This document shows, piece after piece, positions 44,120 through 53,042 of a stretch of DNA of 64,000 nucleotides. The notes below the pieces were generated by a model, which was not told where the DNA came from, ran no database searches, and saw only the letters and a program-made list of their open reading frames with translations. Location of the stretch: the NCBI RefSeq assembly GCF_004331695.1, contig NZ_SJSL01000008.1, positions 1-64,000 of the forward strand, written 5' to 3'. A program made the translations under genes and the position numbers. The DNA comes from Pedobacter psychroterrae (GTDB lineage Bacteria > Bacteroidota > Bacteroidia > Sphingobacteriales > Sphingobacteriaceae). The stretch's first letter is position 1. Every line of letters starts with the position of its first letter.

Positions 44120-45187
44120 ATGGATATGAGAACGATTAAGAATTTAAAGATATTCCTGTTTGCATGTATGGCAGGTGTATTATCAATAACAGCATGTACC
44201 AAAGAAGAGCAATCGGCCGGTAAGGCCTCTAATAGTCCGGTAGCGAATAAGCTAGATCCTGAAAAGGCGAGCGGCAATACGGTGCTGACCATTACCGGCA
44301 GCGGACTGGGAGATATGACAAGTATTGTTTTTGAAAAGGGAAATGTACCTGCTTCATTCAATCCTGTGCTGAATACAGACAATGCGATTCTTTTTAGGGT
44401 ACCGGATACCGCAAATGGCGGTGCTCAGAATATCATACTGACCAACAGGCTGGGTGTGCAGCTTAAAGTGCCGTTTAATGTAGTAGCGCTGCCGCTGGTA
44501 AACACGGCTTCAAACTATAATTTTACAAACGGGACAGAGATTACCCTGGTGGGAAATAACCTCGATGATGTGACTACAGTAGCCCTGGATGGGACTACTG
44601 CCACGGCAACGATTGTATCTAAAACAAAAAAGGAACTGGTGCTGAAAATGCCTGCAACTACTGCCAATAGTGCGAAGCTGGTGATTACCAATGCTACGGG
44701 GCCATATACAACCAGCCAGGTTTTCGTAAACCTGGACAACGCGTACAAGATCTTTACAGAAGGGTTTAATAGTGGCTTTGAAAATGGGTCATGGGGCCCG
44801 GCATCTGTGTCGACCGCCTTTGCAAAGTCGGGCACTACCTCCTTTAAGGCTGGATATAACAAGGGCAACTGGAGTGCAGATGGTTTTGCCAACTGGAACG
44901 GTATAGCGCCTATGCCGGAATACAATTATCTTTCATTCTGGGTGAAGGGTGCTTCTGCAGATTATACGCTGTACGTAACCGGAGATGCAAGGGCAGGGGG
45001 ATATGGCAATTCGGACAGGAGTGTGCCTATAACAGTGCCTGCTAGTGTCTGGACTTATTTTAAAATCCCAATGACGACCCTTGAGCTTTGGAAAAAAGGG
45101 CCTATGAAACAGCTGGGATTTTGGATAGAAGGCCCGGAGAAACAGGATGAAGCTTTTTACTTTGATGATGTAATACTGGTAAAGTAA
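44120..45187 (+). CDS. Surface glycan-binding lipoprotein with IPT/TIG domains
   Basis: The 355-residue lipoprotein has a lipobox at ITAC followed by TKEE, which matches the K-(D/E)2 surface-export signal described in Bacteroidota. Two IPT/TIG immunoglobulin-like domains (about 45-120, TVLTITGSGLGD; and about 125-205, TEITLVGNNLDD) precede a C-terminal jelly-roll-like region (about 215-355) likely to bind carbohydrate. Position directly after susD (17 bases) and the architecture fit a SusE-type surface glycan-binding protein. It is the last gene of the locus before a terminator. Confidence 0.85.
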   Translation: MDMRTIKNLKIFLFACMAGVLSITACTKEEQSAGKASNSPVANKLDPEKASGNTVLTITGSGLGDMTSIVFEKGNVPASFNPVLNTDNAILFRVPDTANGGAQNIILTNRLGVQLKVPFNVVALPLVNTASNYNFTNGTEITLVGNNLDDVTTVALDGTTATATIVSKTKKELVLKMPATTANSAKLVITNATGPYTTSQVFVNLDNAYKIFTEGFNSGFENGSWGPASVSTAFAKSGTTSFKAGYNKGNWSADGFANWNGIAPMPEYNYLSFWVKGASADYTLYVTGDARAGGYGNSDRSVPITVPASVWTYFKIPMTTLELWKKGPMKQLGFWIEGPEKQDEAFYFDDVILVK

Positions 45188-45214
45188 TGTGATTTGATAT
45201 AGTGCTAAATTAGC

Positions 45215-45260
45215 AGGGGTTGGATATAGCTAGGCTTAGGTTATTCCAGCCCCTTATTTT
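45215..45260 (+). terminator. Terminator at the end of the mannan locus
   Basis: AGGGGTTGGA (45215-45224) pairs with TCCAGCCCCT (45245-45254) with one G-U pair, a 20-base loop, and then TATTTTT. It lies 27 bases after the last locus gene. Confidence 0.65.
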
Positions 45261-45374
45261 TACCGATGAAATACCTCTTTTCACCGTCATTTCTTTGCCT
45301 GCCAGCTAAATTTTGTAGGAATGTATTGTAACAAAAATGACCTTTGTGCAGACTAATTGAAGAAATAACGATTT

Positions 45375-47792
45375 ATGAAGAGAATTATACTAATACTGGC
45401 TGGTTTGGGAATTATGGTTGGCGCACATGCGCAGTTTCCTATGGCGGGCGGTCCGGCAAAACCAAAGGTGACAGGAAGGATCACTGCCCTGATACTGGAT
45501 TCACTAACAAAAAAACCGGTTGATTATGCCACCATATCGCTGATAAAAGCAACAGATAGTAAGGCCGTAAATGGCGGAGTAACAGATGAAAAAGGTAAGG
45601 TGGTACTTCAGAATGTAGCACCGGATCAATATAAGCTCTCCATTGGTTTTATGGGTTACAAGAGCAAGACTATTTTGGTGAAGACCACACCTGAAAAACC
45701 AGACTTGAATGCGGGGACTATTTATGTAGTGCCCAGCCAGAGCAACCTGAAAGAAGTAGAAATCGTAGGACAGCAGGCATTGATAGAGAACAAGGTTGAT
45801 AAGCTGGTATACAATGCGGAGGCCGATATTACCAATGCCGGCGGTGACGCTACAGATGTGATGCGCAAGGTGCCGATGCTTTCTGTAGATATCAATGGAA
45901 ATGTGCAGCTGCGGGGCAGTGCGGTGCGCGTACTGATCAATGGAAAGCCCTCAGGTACGATGGCCAGCAGCGTAGCTGACGCACTGAAAATGATCCCTGC
46001 GGAGCAGATAAAAAGTGTAGAAGTGATCACGAGCCCATCGGCTAAATATGATGCGGAAGGCTCAGGCGGGATTATTAATATCATCACCAAGAAAAAAACT
46101 TCAGAAGGAACCAGCGGAAGCGTGAATGCATCGGCAGGTACAAGATCCAATAACGGGGCCTTTAACTTTAATGTGAAGACCGGGCGACTGGCAGTGACCA
46201 CCAGCCTTGGGGTAAACCATGCGTATCCTCAAAACTCACGCGTGGACGTGTTTAATACTGCAGTTATAAACGGAGTGACCAATACGGTAAGTCAGAATGG
46301 ATTTTCGAAATGGTCGAGGGTGGGATACAATGGCAGTGCCGGACTGGATTACGACCTGAACGGTTACAATAACTTCAGCACCAATGTGAAGCTAAATAGC
46401 TTCTCCAATGGCGGTCCGGGAAGTTCAGACATCTATACCAACCAGGTATTTTCTCAGAATATTCGGGATATGGACATGAGTTTTAACAACATGGACTGGA
46501 ACGTTGACTACAGAAAAACGAGTAAAAAAGAAGGTGAAGAATTTAGTTTGTCTGCACAGTTGTCGACAGGCAGGAACGGTAGTGATTTTACCAATAGATT
46601 TGTAACAGCCGGTATTCCTGATTTTAGCATTATTGGTCATAATACAGGAAAGAACAATGAATATACTGTTCAAAGTGATTATACCTATCCTTTCAGTAAA
46701 ACCACTGTTCTGGAAACCGGCGTAAAAGGAATTGTAAGGGATATTATCAGTGATTATGATGCCTCGGCCCAGGATTTTGATTATAGTCAGAATGTAGCCT
46801 CCGCCTATGGTGTAATGGGATTTAAGCTGAGCAAAAAGATCACTGCAAAAGCAGGTTTGAGAGCAGAGTATACCAAAATCAATGGTGTGGCGGGCAACAT
46901 TACAGGCTTTGATAACGATTATTTTAACCTTTTTCCAAGTGTAGTGGTGTCACAGAACCTGAGCCAGATGACTACGGTAAAGCTGAGCTATAACCGCAGG
47001 ATTCAAAGGCCGAGTTTGTTTTACCTGAACCCTTTTAGAAATGAAAGTGATATTTATAATCCTATGGAAGGAAATCCAAAGCTGGACCCTGAACTGGCTG
47101 ATAACATTGAGCTTGGCTATTCCACTTTTATCAAAGGATCTATCATCAATGCCTCCGTGTTTTACCGCAATACCGGAAATGTAATCGAAAGTTCGATCAG
47201 GCCAATTACAGAAGACGGGATAAATAAAAACCTGACTACTTATATCAATGTCGGCACCAGTCAGTCCTACGGTTTGAACGTATTCGGGTCTTATAACCCC
47301 AAGCCTAAATGGACCCTGATGGCCAATTTTGGATTGAATACTTATGATGTGAGCAGCACGCAGAACAATGTAAATACAGGTACTTTCTTAAATTATACCG
47401 CATTTATGCGTTCGGCATATGCGCTTTCAGGAGGCTGGAATACAGAAGTTTGGGGGGTGATCAATTCGCCTAAACGTACATTTCAGGGACAGACTGACGC
47501 CATGTATTTTTATGGTGGCGCTGTTAAAAAGGAGATCTTAAATAAGATGGCTACTATAGGTGTAAATGTATTGAACCCTTTTAGCCGCGATTTGAATATC
47601 AAAACCGTTAACAATACGGCGACTTCAAGTCAGAAAACAGACATACACTATCCGTTGCGTTCATTCGGGCTGAACTTTAGTTATAAGTTTGGTAAATTGA
47701 AGTTCACGCAAAAGAAATCGATTAAAAATGATGACCTTAAGAAAGAAGAAGAGCAAGGCGGTGGTGGTATGGGCGGCGGCCAGGGGAAATAG
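45375..47792 (+). CDS. Outer-membrane beta-barrel (TonB-dependent receptor-like) protein
   Basis: The 805-residue protein has a signal peptide (to about GAHAQ) and a carboxypeptidase-regulatory-like domain (about 35-125). A TonB plug-like domain (about 130-240, with SAKYDAEGSGGIINIITKKK) precedes an outer-membrane beta-barrel family region. The C-terminus is Lys/Glu-rich and ends in a glycine-rich tail, which is unusual because barrels usually end in an aromatic residue. It is not followed by a SusD gene and lies beyond the mannan-locus terminator, so it is probably independent. Its substrate is unknown. Confidence 0.85.
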   Translation: MKRIILILAGLGIMVGAHAQFPMAGGPAKPKVTGRITALILDSLTKKPVDYATISLIKATDSKAVNGGVTDEKGKVVLQNVAPDQYKLSIGFMGYKSKTILVKTTPEKPDLNAGTIYVVPSQSNLKEVEIVGQQALIENKVDKLVYNAEADITNAGGDATDVMRKVPMLSVDINGNVQLRGSAVRVLINGKPSGTMASSVADALKMIPAEQIKSVEVITSPSAKYDAEGSGGIINIITKKKTSEGTSGSVNASAGTRSNNGAFNFNVKTGRLAVTTSLGVNHAYPQNSRVDVFNTAVINGVTNTVSQNGFSKWSRVGYNGSAGLDYDLNGYNNFSTNVKLNSFSNGGPGSSDIYTNQVFSQNIRDMDMSFNNMDWNVDYRKTSKKEGEEFSLSAQLSTGRNGSDFTNRFVTAGIPDFSIIGHNTGKNNEYTVQSDYTYPFSKTTVLETGVKGIVRDIISDYDASAQDFDYSQNVASAYGVMGFKLSKKITAKAGLRAEYTKINGVAGNITGFDNDYFNLFPSVVVSQNLSQMTTVKLSYNRRIQRPSLFYLNPFRNESDIYNPMEGNPKLDPELADNIELGYSTFIKGSIINASVFYRNTGNVIESSIRPITEDGINKNLTTYINVGTSQSYGLNVFGSYNPKPKWTLMANFGLNTYDVSSTQNNVNTGTFLNYTAFMRSAYALSGGWNTEVWGVINSPKRTFQGQTDAMYFYGGAVKKEILNKMATIGVNVLNPFSRDLNIKTVNNTATSSQKTDIHYPLRSFGLNFSYKFGKLKFTQKKSIKNDDLKKEEEQGGGGMGGGQGK

Positions 47793-47794
47793 GA

Positions 47795-49435
47795 TTATTC
47801 CTTCTTCACGGTTTTTAAGATCATCAGGCTCTGAGGATTTATCGCATAACCGCTAATGTTGTTTTGCGTCATGGTGACAGACTGGTCATAGAATATGGGA
47901 ATCATGTTTCCGTATTCCATGACCATTCTGTCCATTTGCTGGTACATTTCGTAGCGTTTTTTTGGATTGCTAATGTAAAAGCTCTGTTCGAATAACCTGT
48001 CAAATTCGTCGTTGTAGTAAGCGGTATAGTTGGGTCCTGTAGGGACTTTATTTTTGGAATAAAATACGGCCAGGTAATTCTCCCCATCAGGATAATCGGC
48101 GATCCATGAGCCACGGAAGAAGTTGACCTCATTCTTGGACATCAGGTCTCTCAGACTGGCACTGTGGCTTACATCTACCTTTACCCGGATGCCAAGGTCT
48201 CCAAGTTCACCTTGCACAAATTCTATCAGGTCTTTGTACGTAGTGGAGGTGCTCAATGTCAGCACAGGCAATCCCCTGCCATTGGGGAAGCCAGCTTCGG
48301 CCAGTAAAGCTGCGGCTTTGTGGGGATTGTAATGATAGCCTTTTACAGCGGTGCTGTCAAAACCAGGCATACCCTGGGGGATGAAGCCTGAAGTAGCAGG
48401 GATGCCAACCCCATTGCGGAGGTACTTGATGAGTTTTGGTTTATCTATGGCATAATTGATGGCCTGGCGTACTTTTTTATGCCTTAAAGGAGAGTTTTTA
48501 GTGATTGCGGCATTGGTGTCTACCATGATGCCTATATATTCCGTGCAGAGATAAGGGCGTTTTCTGAGATTGAATTTGCCTTTATATTTTGCAGTCATAT
48601 TCCCGCTTTTGGTCAGGATATCGTCGCGGTAACTGCCATCAACCTTATCAAAGAAGTCCAGTTCTTTTTTAATGAAATTCATAAAGGCACTTTGCTTGTC
48701 GCTGATGAAGGTCACTTTTACTGCATCCAGGTAGGGGAGCTGCTGATCGCCTGCTTTTTCCCAGTAGTGTTCGTTTTTTAGGAGCACGAGGATTTCGTCT
48801 TCTTTCCAGTATTTGAATTTGAAGGGTCCTGTGCCAATCGGGTGACTGCGAAAGTCTTTGCCATAGTGAGCTACCACTTCCCGGGGTACGACAGAACAAT
48901 ATTGCGTAGTAAGCATATTCATAAACGCAGGAATGGGCTTGATGAGGCTGATCTGAAAAGTAGTGTCGTTTATGGCCTTAAAACTGGTGCTGTCCTTTAC
49001 TTTATCGCTAAATATCCATCCCCCTGATGAGGCGATCTTTGGGTCTATGAGGCGGTAAAAGCTGTAGACAAAATCTGCTGCGGTGACTTTCCGTCCTTTG
49101 CCCTTTTCAGTGTGCTTAAAAAGCGTGTCAGCATGAAAATAGACGTCATTGCGCAGGATAAAAGTATAGATGAGGCCATCAGGCGAGGTAGTCCATGTTT
49201 TGGCGATACAGGGAAGCGTATTGAGATTGCTGTCTATCTGCACCAACCCGTTAAAGATCTGGTTGGTCATCCACATGGCATTCTGGTTGCGCGAAAATGC
49301 CGGATCAAGAGAAGTCAGGTTCTGGTCCAGGTTCATATTGAATACTTTTTTGCCATTGTAAGAAGAACTGCCACCGCAGGAGAAGAGGGCGAGGCCGAAA
49401 AGGGCGCAAAAAATATAGATTATACTACGGTGCAT
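47795..49435 (-). CDS. Peptide/oligopeptide-binding lipoprotein (SBP family 5, DppA/OppA-like)
   Basis: The 546-residue lipoprotein has a signal ending ALFSC and a family 5 solute-binding fold, with NLDQNLTSLDPAFSRN, the RKVTAADFVYSFYR motif and the KVRQAINYAIDK block. Such proteins deliver peptides to ABC permeases. No permease or ATPase gene is adjacent here. It converges on the outer-membrane barrel gene two bases away and diverges from the orphan gene at 49480. Confidence 0.9.
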   Translation of the reverse strand: MHRSIIYIFCALFGLALFSCGGSSSYNGKKVFNMNLDQNLTSLDPAFSRNQNAMWMTNQIFNGLVQIDSNLNTLPCIAKTWTTSPDGLIYTFILRNDVYFHADTLFKHTEKGKGRKVTAADFVYSFYRLIDPKIASSGGWIFSDKVKDSTSFKAINDTTFQISLIKPIPAFMNMLTTQYCSVVPREVVAHYGKDFRSHPIGTGPFKFKYWKEDEILVLLKNEHYWEKAGDQQLPYLDAVKVTFISDKQSAFMNFIKKELDFFDKVDGSYRDDILTKSGNMTAKYKGKFNLRKRPYLCTEYIGIMVDTNAAITKNSPLRHKKVRQAINYAIDKPKLIKYLRNGVGIPATSGFIPQGMPGFDSTAVKGYHYNPHKAAALLAEAGFPNGRGLPVLTLSTSTTYKDLIEFVQGELGDLGIRVKVDVSHSASLRDLMSKNEVNFFRGSWIADYPDGENYLAVFYSKNKVPTGPNYTAYYNDEFDRLFEQSFYISNPKKRYEMYQQMDRMVMEYGNMIPIFYDQSVTMTQNNISGYAINPQSLMILKTVKKE

Positions 49436-49448
49436 CAGATTAGAATAC

Positions 49449-49456
49449 TAATTTTG
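49449..49456 (+). promoter_or_regulatory. Putative -7 promoter box of the orphan gene
   Basis: TAATTTTG matches TAnnTTTG, 23 bases before the ATG at 49480. On the minus strand TTACTTTG (49466-49459), one mismatch, may serve the divergent peptide-binding gene. Confidence 0.45.
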
Positions 49457-49479
49457 CACAAAGTAATAAATAAATCGAT

Positions 49480-49938
49480 ATGTCTTTTTTAAATGCTGTT
49501 ATAAATAAAGTTGAGGATGGAGCGCTAAGGGAACGGCTTCAGGAGCGGGTAGATTTAGTTCAGCATAAGATAAAGTTTATGGACAAGGTAGCAGTGGCCT
49601 GCCTTGATACCGGCAATGTGCTGGTAAAAGATCTGGAGGGACTGATTAATGATGCAGGTGGAGTACTCCAGGATGATGCAGCTACAGCCAGGGTAGTGAT
49701 TTATTATGAAAATGGCAGCAGTATGCTGCAGCTGATGGGCCTGGTACCAGCTTTGCTGGATGCAGCATGGCCTTCTGTTGAATACAGCAGGGTATACCTT
49801 TGGGATGACCAGGCTGCGGTAGCAGGTAATGCAGCAATAGCGGTAGACGCGCTGGAAGATCTTGCCGAGATGCTCTATCCCGGTTATTTTGTTTTCGGTA
49901 ATGAGGGCAAAACCTGGATCAGTTTTAAAACGAAATAA
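49480..49938 (+). CDS. Hypothetical protein, 152 residues
   Basis: I do not recognise this soluble protein. It has no signal peptide or membrane segment. The N-terminal third is helical (FLNAVINKVEDGALRERL region), the centre is Asp/Ala-rich (GGVLQDDAATARVVIYYENG), and the end has an aromatic strand pattern (YPGYFVFGNEGKTWISF). It has a good promoter box of its own. Its last 14 bases overlap the 3' end of the convergent FMN reductase gene. Codon use looks like that of neighbouring genes. Confidence 0.6.
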   Translation: MSFLNAVINKVEDGALRERLQERVDLVQHKIKFMDKVAVACLDTGNVLVKDLEGLINDAGGVLQDDAATARVVIYYENGSSMLQLMGLVPALLDAAWPSVEYSRVYLWDDQAAVAGNAAIAVDALEDLAEMLYPGYFVFGNEGKTWISFKTK

Positions 49939-50446
49939 ATTTGTCCATCTGCTCGTGGCAGAACTTCAGTGTATCTTCTTTGTACAGATCCCCGGTTTCA
50001 TTTAGTTCGGTCTTAATGCTGGCAATGTGGATCCTTAAGGGCAATACATGCAGGTGTAGGTAGCTGCATACCCCGCCAAAATGGTCCACTCCGCGAATGT
50101 TTCCATACTTGCCGGAAGATACACCCACTAAAGCCGCTTTCTTGTCATAAAAGCTATCGGGAAAGTTGCAGGCATCGATAAAGGTTTTTAAGACGCCCGG
50201 AAAGCTGCCATTGTATTCGGGGATGATGAAAAGAAACTTTGTGGTTTTATTGACCAGCTCCTGGATGACTGCAAATTCCGGACTTCTCTGTCCATACAGA
50301 TCGGAAGCAATCAGGTTATCCGGCAGATCTTCCAGGCTAAAGACGGTAGATTCTAATCCTTTTAACATCAATGTTTTCTGGTAATATTTGGCAACTTTAA
50401 TGGTATTACTGGAAGGTCTGTTTGTGCCCGAAATGATGGTTATCAT
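49925..50446 (-). CDS. NAD(P)H-dependent FMN reductase
   Basis: The 173-residue flavodoxin-like protein has the phosphate-binding loop SGTNRPSSNT at the N-terminus and the IIPEYNGSFPGVLKTFID motif of the NADPH-dependent FMN reductase family (near residue 77), plus a KKAALVGVSSGKYGN strand. It should reduce FMN or quinones. Family members include azo- and chromate reductases; the substrate here is unknown. It converges on the orphan gene with a 14-base overlap. Confidence 0.92.
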   Translation of the reverse strand: MITIISGTNRPSSNTIKVAKYYQKTLMLKGLESTVFSLEDLPDNLIASDLYGQRSPEFAVIQELVNKTTKFLFIIPEYNGSFPGVLKTFIDACNFPDSFYDKKAALVGVSSGKYGNIRGVDHFGGVCSYLHLHVLPLRIHIASIKTELNETGDLYKEDTLKFCHEQMDKFISF

Positions 50447-50626
50447 GAATGAATTGTTAATAAGATGTGTAAAACACTTATGGCTTTAATACTGATTTTG
50501 CTATTTAGTTCGTATCTTAGCTACTCTTAAAATATGCCTGAATCATTGCAAAAATAGCATTTTTTATAGATTACCCCAGGTAAAAAACAAGCCTCAGGAG
50601 GATAATAGTAATTATTAATAAGATAA

Positions 50627-51430
50627 ATGAGTAAAATTATCGCATTGGCAAATCAGAAAGGTGGGGTTGGTAAGACCACTTCATCCATCAATCTGGCCGC
50701 AAGTTTAGCCGTATTAGAATATAGAACATTATTGGTTGATGCTGACCCTCAGGCTAACTCTACATCTGGTATTGGTTTTGATCCGAGAAGCATAAAGAAC
50801 AGTATTTACGAGTGTATCATTAATGATATTGAGCCTTCCGAAGCGATACAGAAGACAGAAACCCCTAACCTGGACCTGTTGCCTGCCCATATTGACCTGG
50901 TTGGTGCCGAGATAGAGATGATCAACCTGAACAACAGGGAGTATAAAATGAAGGCGGTTCTTGAAAAGATTAAGGACCAGTATGATTTTATCATCGTCGA
51001 TTGTTCGCCTTCTCTCGGCCTGATCACCATCAATGCTTTGACTGCTGCTGATTCGGTGATCATTCCGGTTCAATGTGAGTATTTTGCACTGGAAGGATTG
51101 GGTAAATTGCTAAACACAATTAAAATAGTACAAAACCGTTTAAATCCTGAACTGGAGATCGAAGGTATTTTGCTGACCATGTATGATGTGCGTTTACGTT
51201 TGTCCAACCAGGTGGTAGAAGAAGTGAAAACACATTTTCAGGAACTTGTTTTTGATACGATCATTCAGCGCAATACCAGGTTAAGCGAAGCTCCCAGCTA
51301 TGGTGTGTCTGTAATTATGCATGATGCGAACTGCAAAGGGGCGATCAATTATCTGAACCTGGCGCGTGAGATTGTAAAAAAGAATGGGTTGGTTAAGGAA
51401 GTACAGGACATAACTACAGCAATTATATAA
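50627..51430 (+). CDS. parA: Chromosome-partitioning ATPase ParA (Soj)
   Basis: This 267-residue deviant Walker ATPase works with ParB to segregate the chromosome origin. The KGGVGKTTSS motif at residues about 11-20 has the signature Lys; LLVDADPQ and FIIVDCSPSLG follow. It is the first gene of a tight same-strand run parA-parB-DUF5683 gene-dapB-lepB. The upstream 180 bases (50447-50626) hold an AGGAGG at about 28 bases before the ATG but no clear promoter box. Confidence 0.97.
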   Translation: MSKIIALANQKGGVGKTTSSINLAASLAVLEYRTLLVDADPQANSTSGIGFDPRSIKNSIYECIINDIEPSEAIQKTETPNLDLLPAHIDLVGAEIEMINLNNREYKMKAVLEKIKDQYDFIIVDCSPSLGLITINALTAADSVIIPVQCEYFALEGLGKLLNTIKIVQNRLNPELEIEGILLTMYDVRLRLSNQVVEEVKTHFQELVFDTIIQRNTRLSEAPSYGVSVIMHDANCKGAINYLNLAREIVKKNGLVKEVQDITTAII

Positions 51431-51440
51431 ATTATTTTTC

Positions 51441-52373
51441 ATGACATCTTTTCAGCGAAAAACAGGTTTAGGTAGAGGATTAAGTGCGCTTTTGGATGAC
51501 ACAGATAATGTGAACCCGCCAAAGAACGGGATCAGCAACATAACTGAAACCAGAACAGAGGCAAATGTTACTGCTGGTCCCGCAAATAATAATATTGGCC
51601 ACATCAACATCAGTGAGGTAGAAACAAACCCCTATCAGCCGCGTACTGAATTTGATCAGATGGCTTTGAACGAGCTTGCAGATTCTATAAAGATACAGGG
51701 GCTGATCCAGCCTATTACTGTAAGGAAGCAGCCTGGTGGCAAGTATCAGCTGATATCAGGGGAGCGGAGGCTAAGGGCTTCTAAACTTGCGGGGCTGACG
51801 CAGATTCCCGCTTATGTGCGTACTGCCAATGATCAGCAGATGCTGGAAATGGCGCTTATTGAAAACATACAGCGTGAGAACCTGAATGCCATAGAGATTG
51901 CACTGAGTTTTCAGCAAATGCTGGATGAATGTAACCTGAAGCAGGAACAACTAGGGGAAAGGGTAGGTAAGAACCGGACTACGGTGACCAATTACCTGCG
52001 CCTGCTGAAACTGCCTCCGGCAATTCAGGTCTCCATCAGGGACCAGAAGATTTCGATGGGTCATGCCCGTGCATTAATTAGTGTAGAGCAGGCCGACAAA
52101 CAGCTTTTCATTCATAATGAAATTATAGAAAAGGGTCTTTCTGTTAGAAAGGTAGAAGAGCTGGTAAGAAACATCAATACTGTGGAGGTAAAGCCCAAAG
52201 CTAAACAGCCGGCGGGAACCAGGTTTGAACATCAGAAATTGCAGCGTGACCTTGCTGCCAAGTTTGCCACCAGGGTAAAACTGAAGGTAGGCGAAAATGG
52301 CAAGGGCGCGATAGAGATACCCTTTGTTTCGGAGGATGATCTGAACAGGATTTTAGAACTTTTAGATTGGTAA
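51441..52373 (+). CDS. parB: Chromosome-partitioning protein ParB (Spo0J)
   Basis: The 310-residue DNA-binding CTPase spreads from parS sites. The ParB nuclease-like domain (about 50-140) has ISEVETNPYQPR and the CTP-binding GERRLRASKLAG motif. A helix-turn-helix (about 150-215, QEQLGERVGKNRTTVTNYLRLL in part) and a C-terminal dimer domain follow. It starts 10 bases after parA. I did not see a parS palindrome in this window. Confidence 0.96.
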   Translation: MTSFQRKTGLGRGLSALLDDTDNVNPPKNGISNITETRTEANVTAGPANNNIGHINISEVETNPYQPRTEFDQMALNELADSIKIQGLIQPITVRKQPGGKYQLISGERRLRASKLAGLTQIPAYVRTANDQQMLEMALIENIQRENLNAIEIALSFQQMLDECNLKQEQLGERVGKNRTTVTNYLRLLKLPPAIQVSIRDQKISMGHARALISVEQADKQLFIHNEIIEKGLSVRKVEELVRNINTVEVKPKAKQPAGTRFEHQKLQRDLAAKFATRVKLKVGENGKGAIEIPFVSEDDLNRILELLDW

Positions 52374-53020
52374 TGTATAGGATATTGCTGTTATCGGTCC
52401 TGATTTTTGTTTCTGCGCTAACAGTAACTGCGCAGGAGCTGATAGAAAGTAAAAAAGATACTGCTGTAGTTCAGCCTCAGGGACTTGATAGCATCAGGCC
52501 TGCCCAAAGGCTTGACAATGTTAAACCTAAATACATCAATCAGGGTAAGATTGCCGGAAGAAAGGCTATTTTTAGCTCATTGATGGTACCTGGTCTGGGT
52601 CAGCTCAGAAATGGGATCACCGTTTACAGGCTGGCAAAGGTGGGTGCGATCTACGTAGGTGGTACCATGCTTACACTTTCTTACATCGACAACAATAAAA
52701 ACTACCATTTTTTTCTGAAAGAGTTAATTTATGTAAGGGAGCATGAGGGCAAACATCCTGATGGCAGCCTCTATGTCAACGTAGATGAGCAGGGTCTGAT
52801 CTCTGCTAAAGACCTTTTTAGAAGAAACCGGGAGGTGGTTATTTTCTCATTGGTAGGGTTATATCTGCTCAATGCCGTGGAGGCTTATGTAGATGCACGT
52901 CTTAAATATTTTAATGTTGACGATGTTAGTATCAAATTCTCTCCCGACCTCATAAATACAAACACCATGTACGGCTTTAATAAGATGACCCCGGGCATTA
53001 AATTAACTTTGACATTCTAA
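52373..53020 (+). CDS. DUF5683 domain protein, exported or membrane
   Basis: From ATG 52373 the product has 215 residues; its first base is the last base of the parB stop codon (TAATG), so translation is coupled. The N-terminus is a signal peptide (to about TVTAQ). The family motif RKAIFSSLMVPGLGQLRNG lies near residue 64, followed by hydrophobic segments (about 95-115, and about 160-178). DUF5683 proteins commonly follow parAB and precede dapB in Bacteroidota. Function is unknown. Confidence 0.88.
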   Translation: MYRILLLSVLIFVSALTVTAQELIESKKDTAVVQPQGLDSIRPAQRLDNVKPKYINQGKIAGRKAIFSSLMVPGLGQLRNGITVYRLAKVGAIYVGGTMLTLSYIDNNKNYHFFLKELIYVREHEGKHPDGSLYVNVDEQGLISAKDLFRRNREVVIFSLVGLYLLNAVEAYVDARLKYFNVDDVSIKFSPDLINTNTMYGFNKMTPGIKLTLTF

Positions 53021-53042
53021 AAATATAATAATACAGACTAAA

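Noticed and set aside
45375..47792. Second SusC of the mannan locus
   Set aside because: It lies beyond the locus terminator, has no SusD partner and belongs to a different outer-membrane barrel family.
50590..50627. AGGAGG upstream of parA as a Shine-Dalgarno site
   Set aside because: It is nearly 30 bases from the ATG, too far for normal initiation, and Bacteroidota rarely use Shine-Dalgarno pairing.
50447..52373. Replication origin or parS site near parAB
   Set aside because: I saw no cluster of DnaA boxes and no 16-bp parS-like palindrome in the spacer or genes; parAB are not always next to oriC in this phylum.
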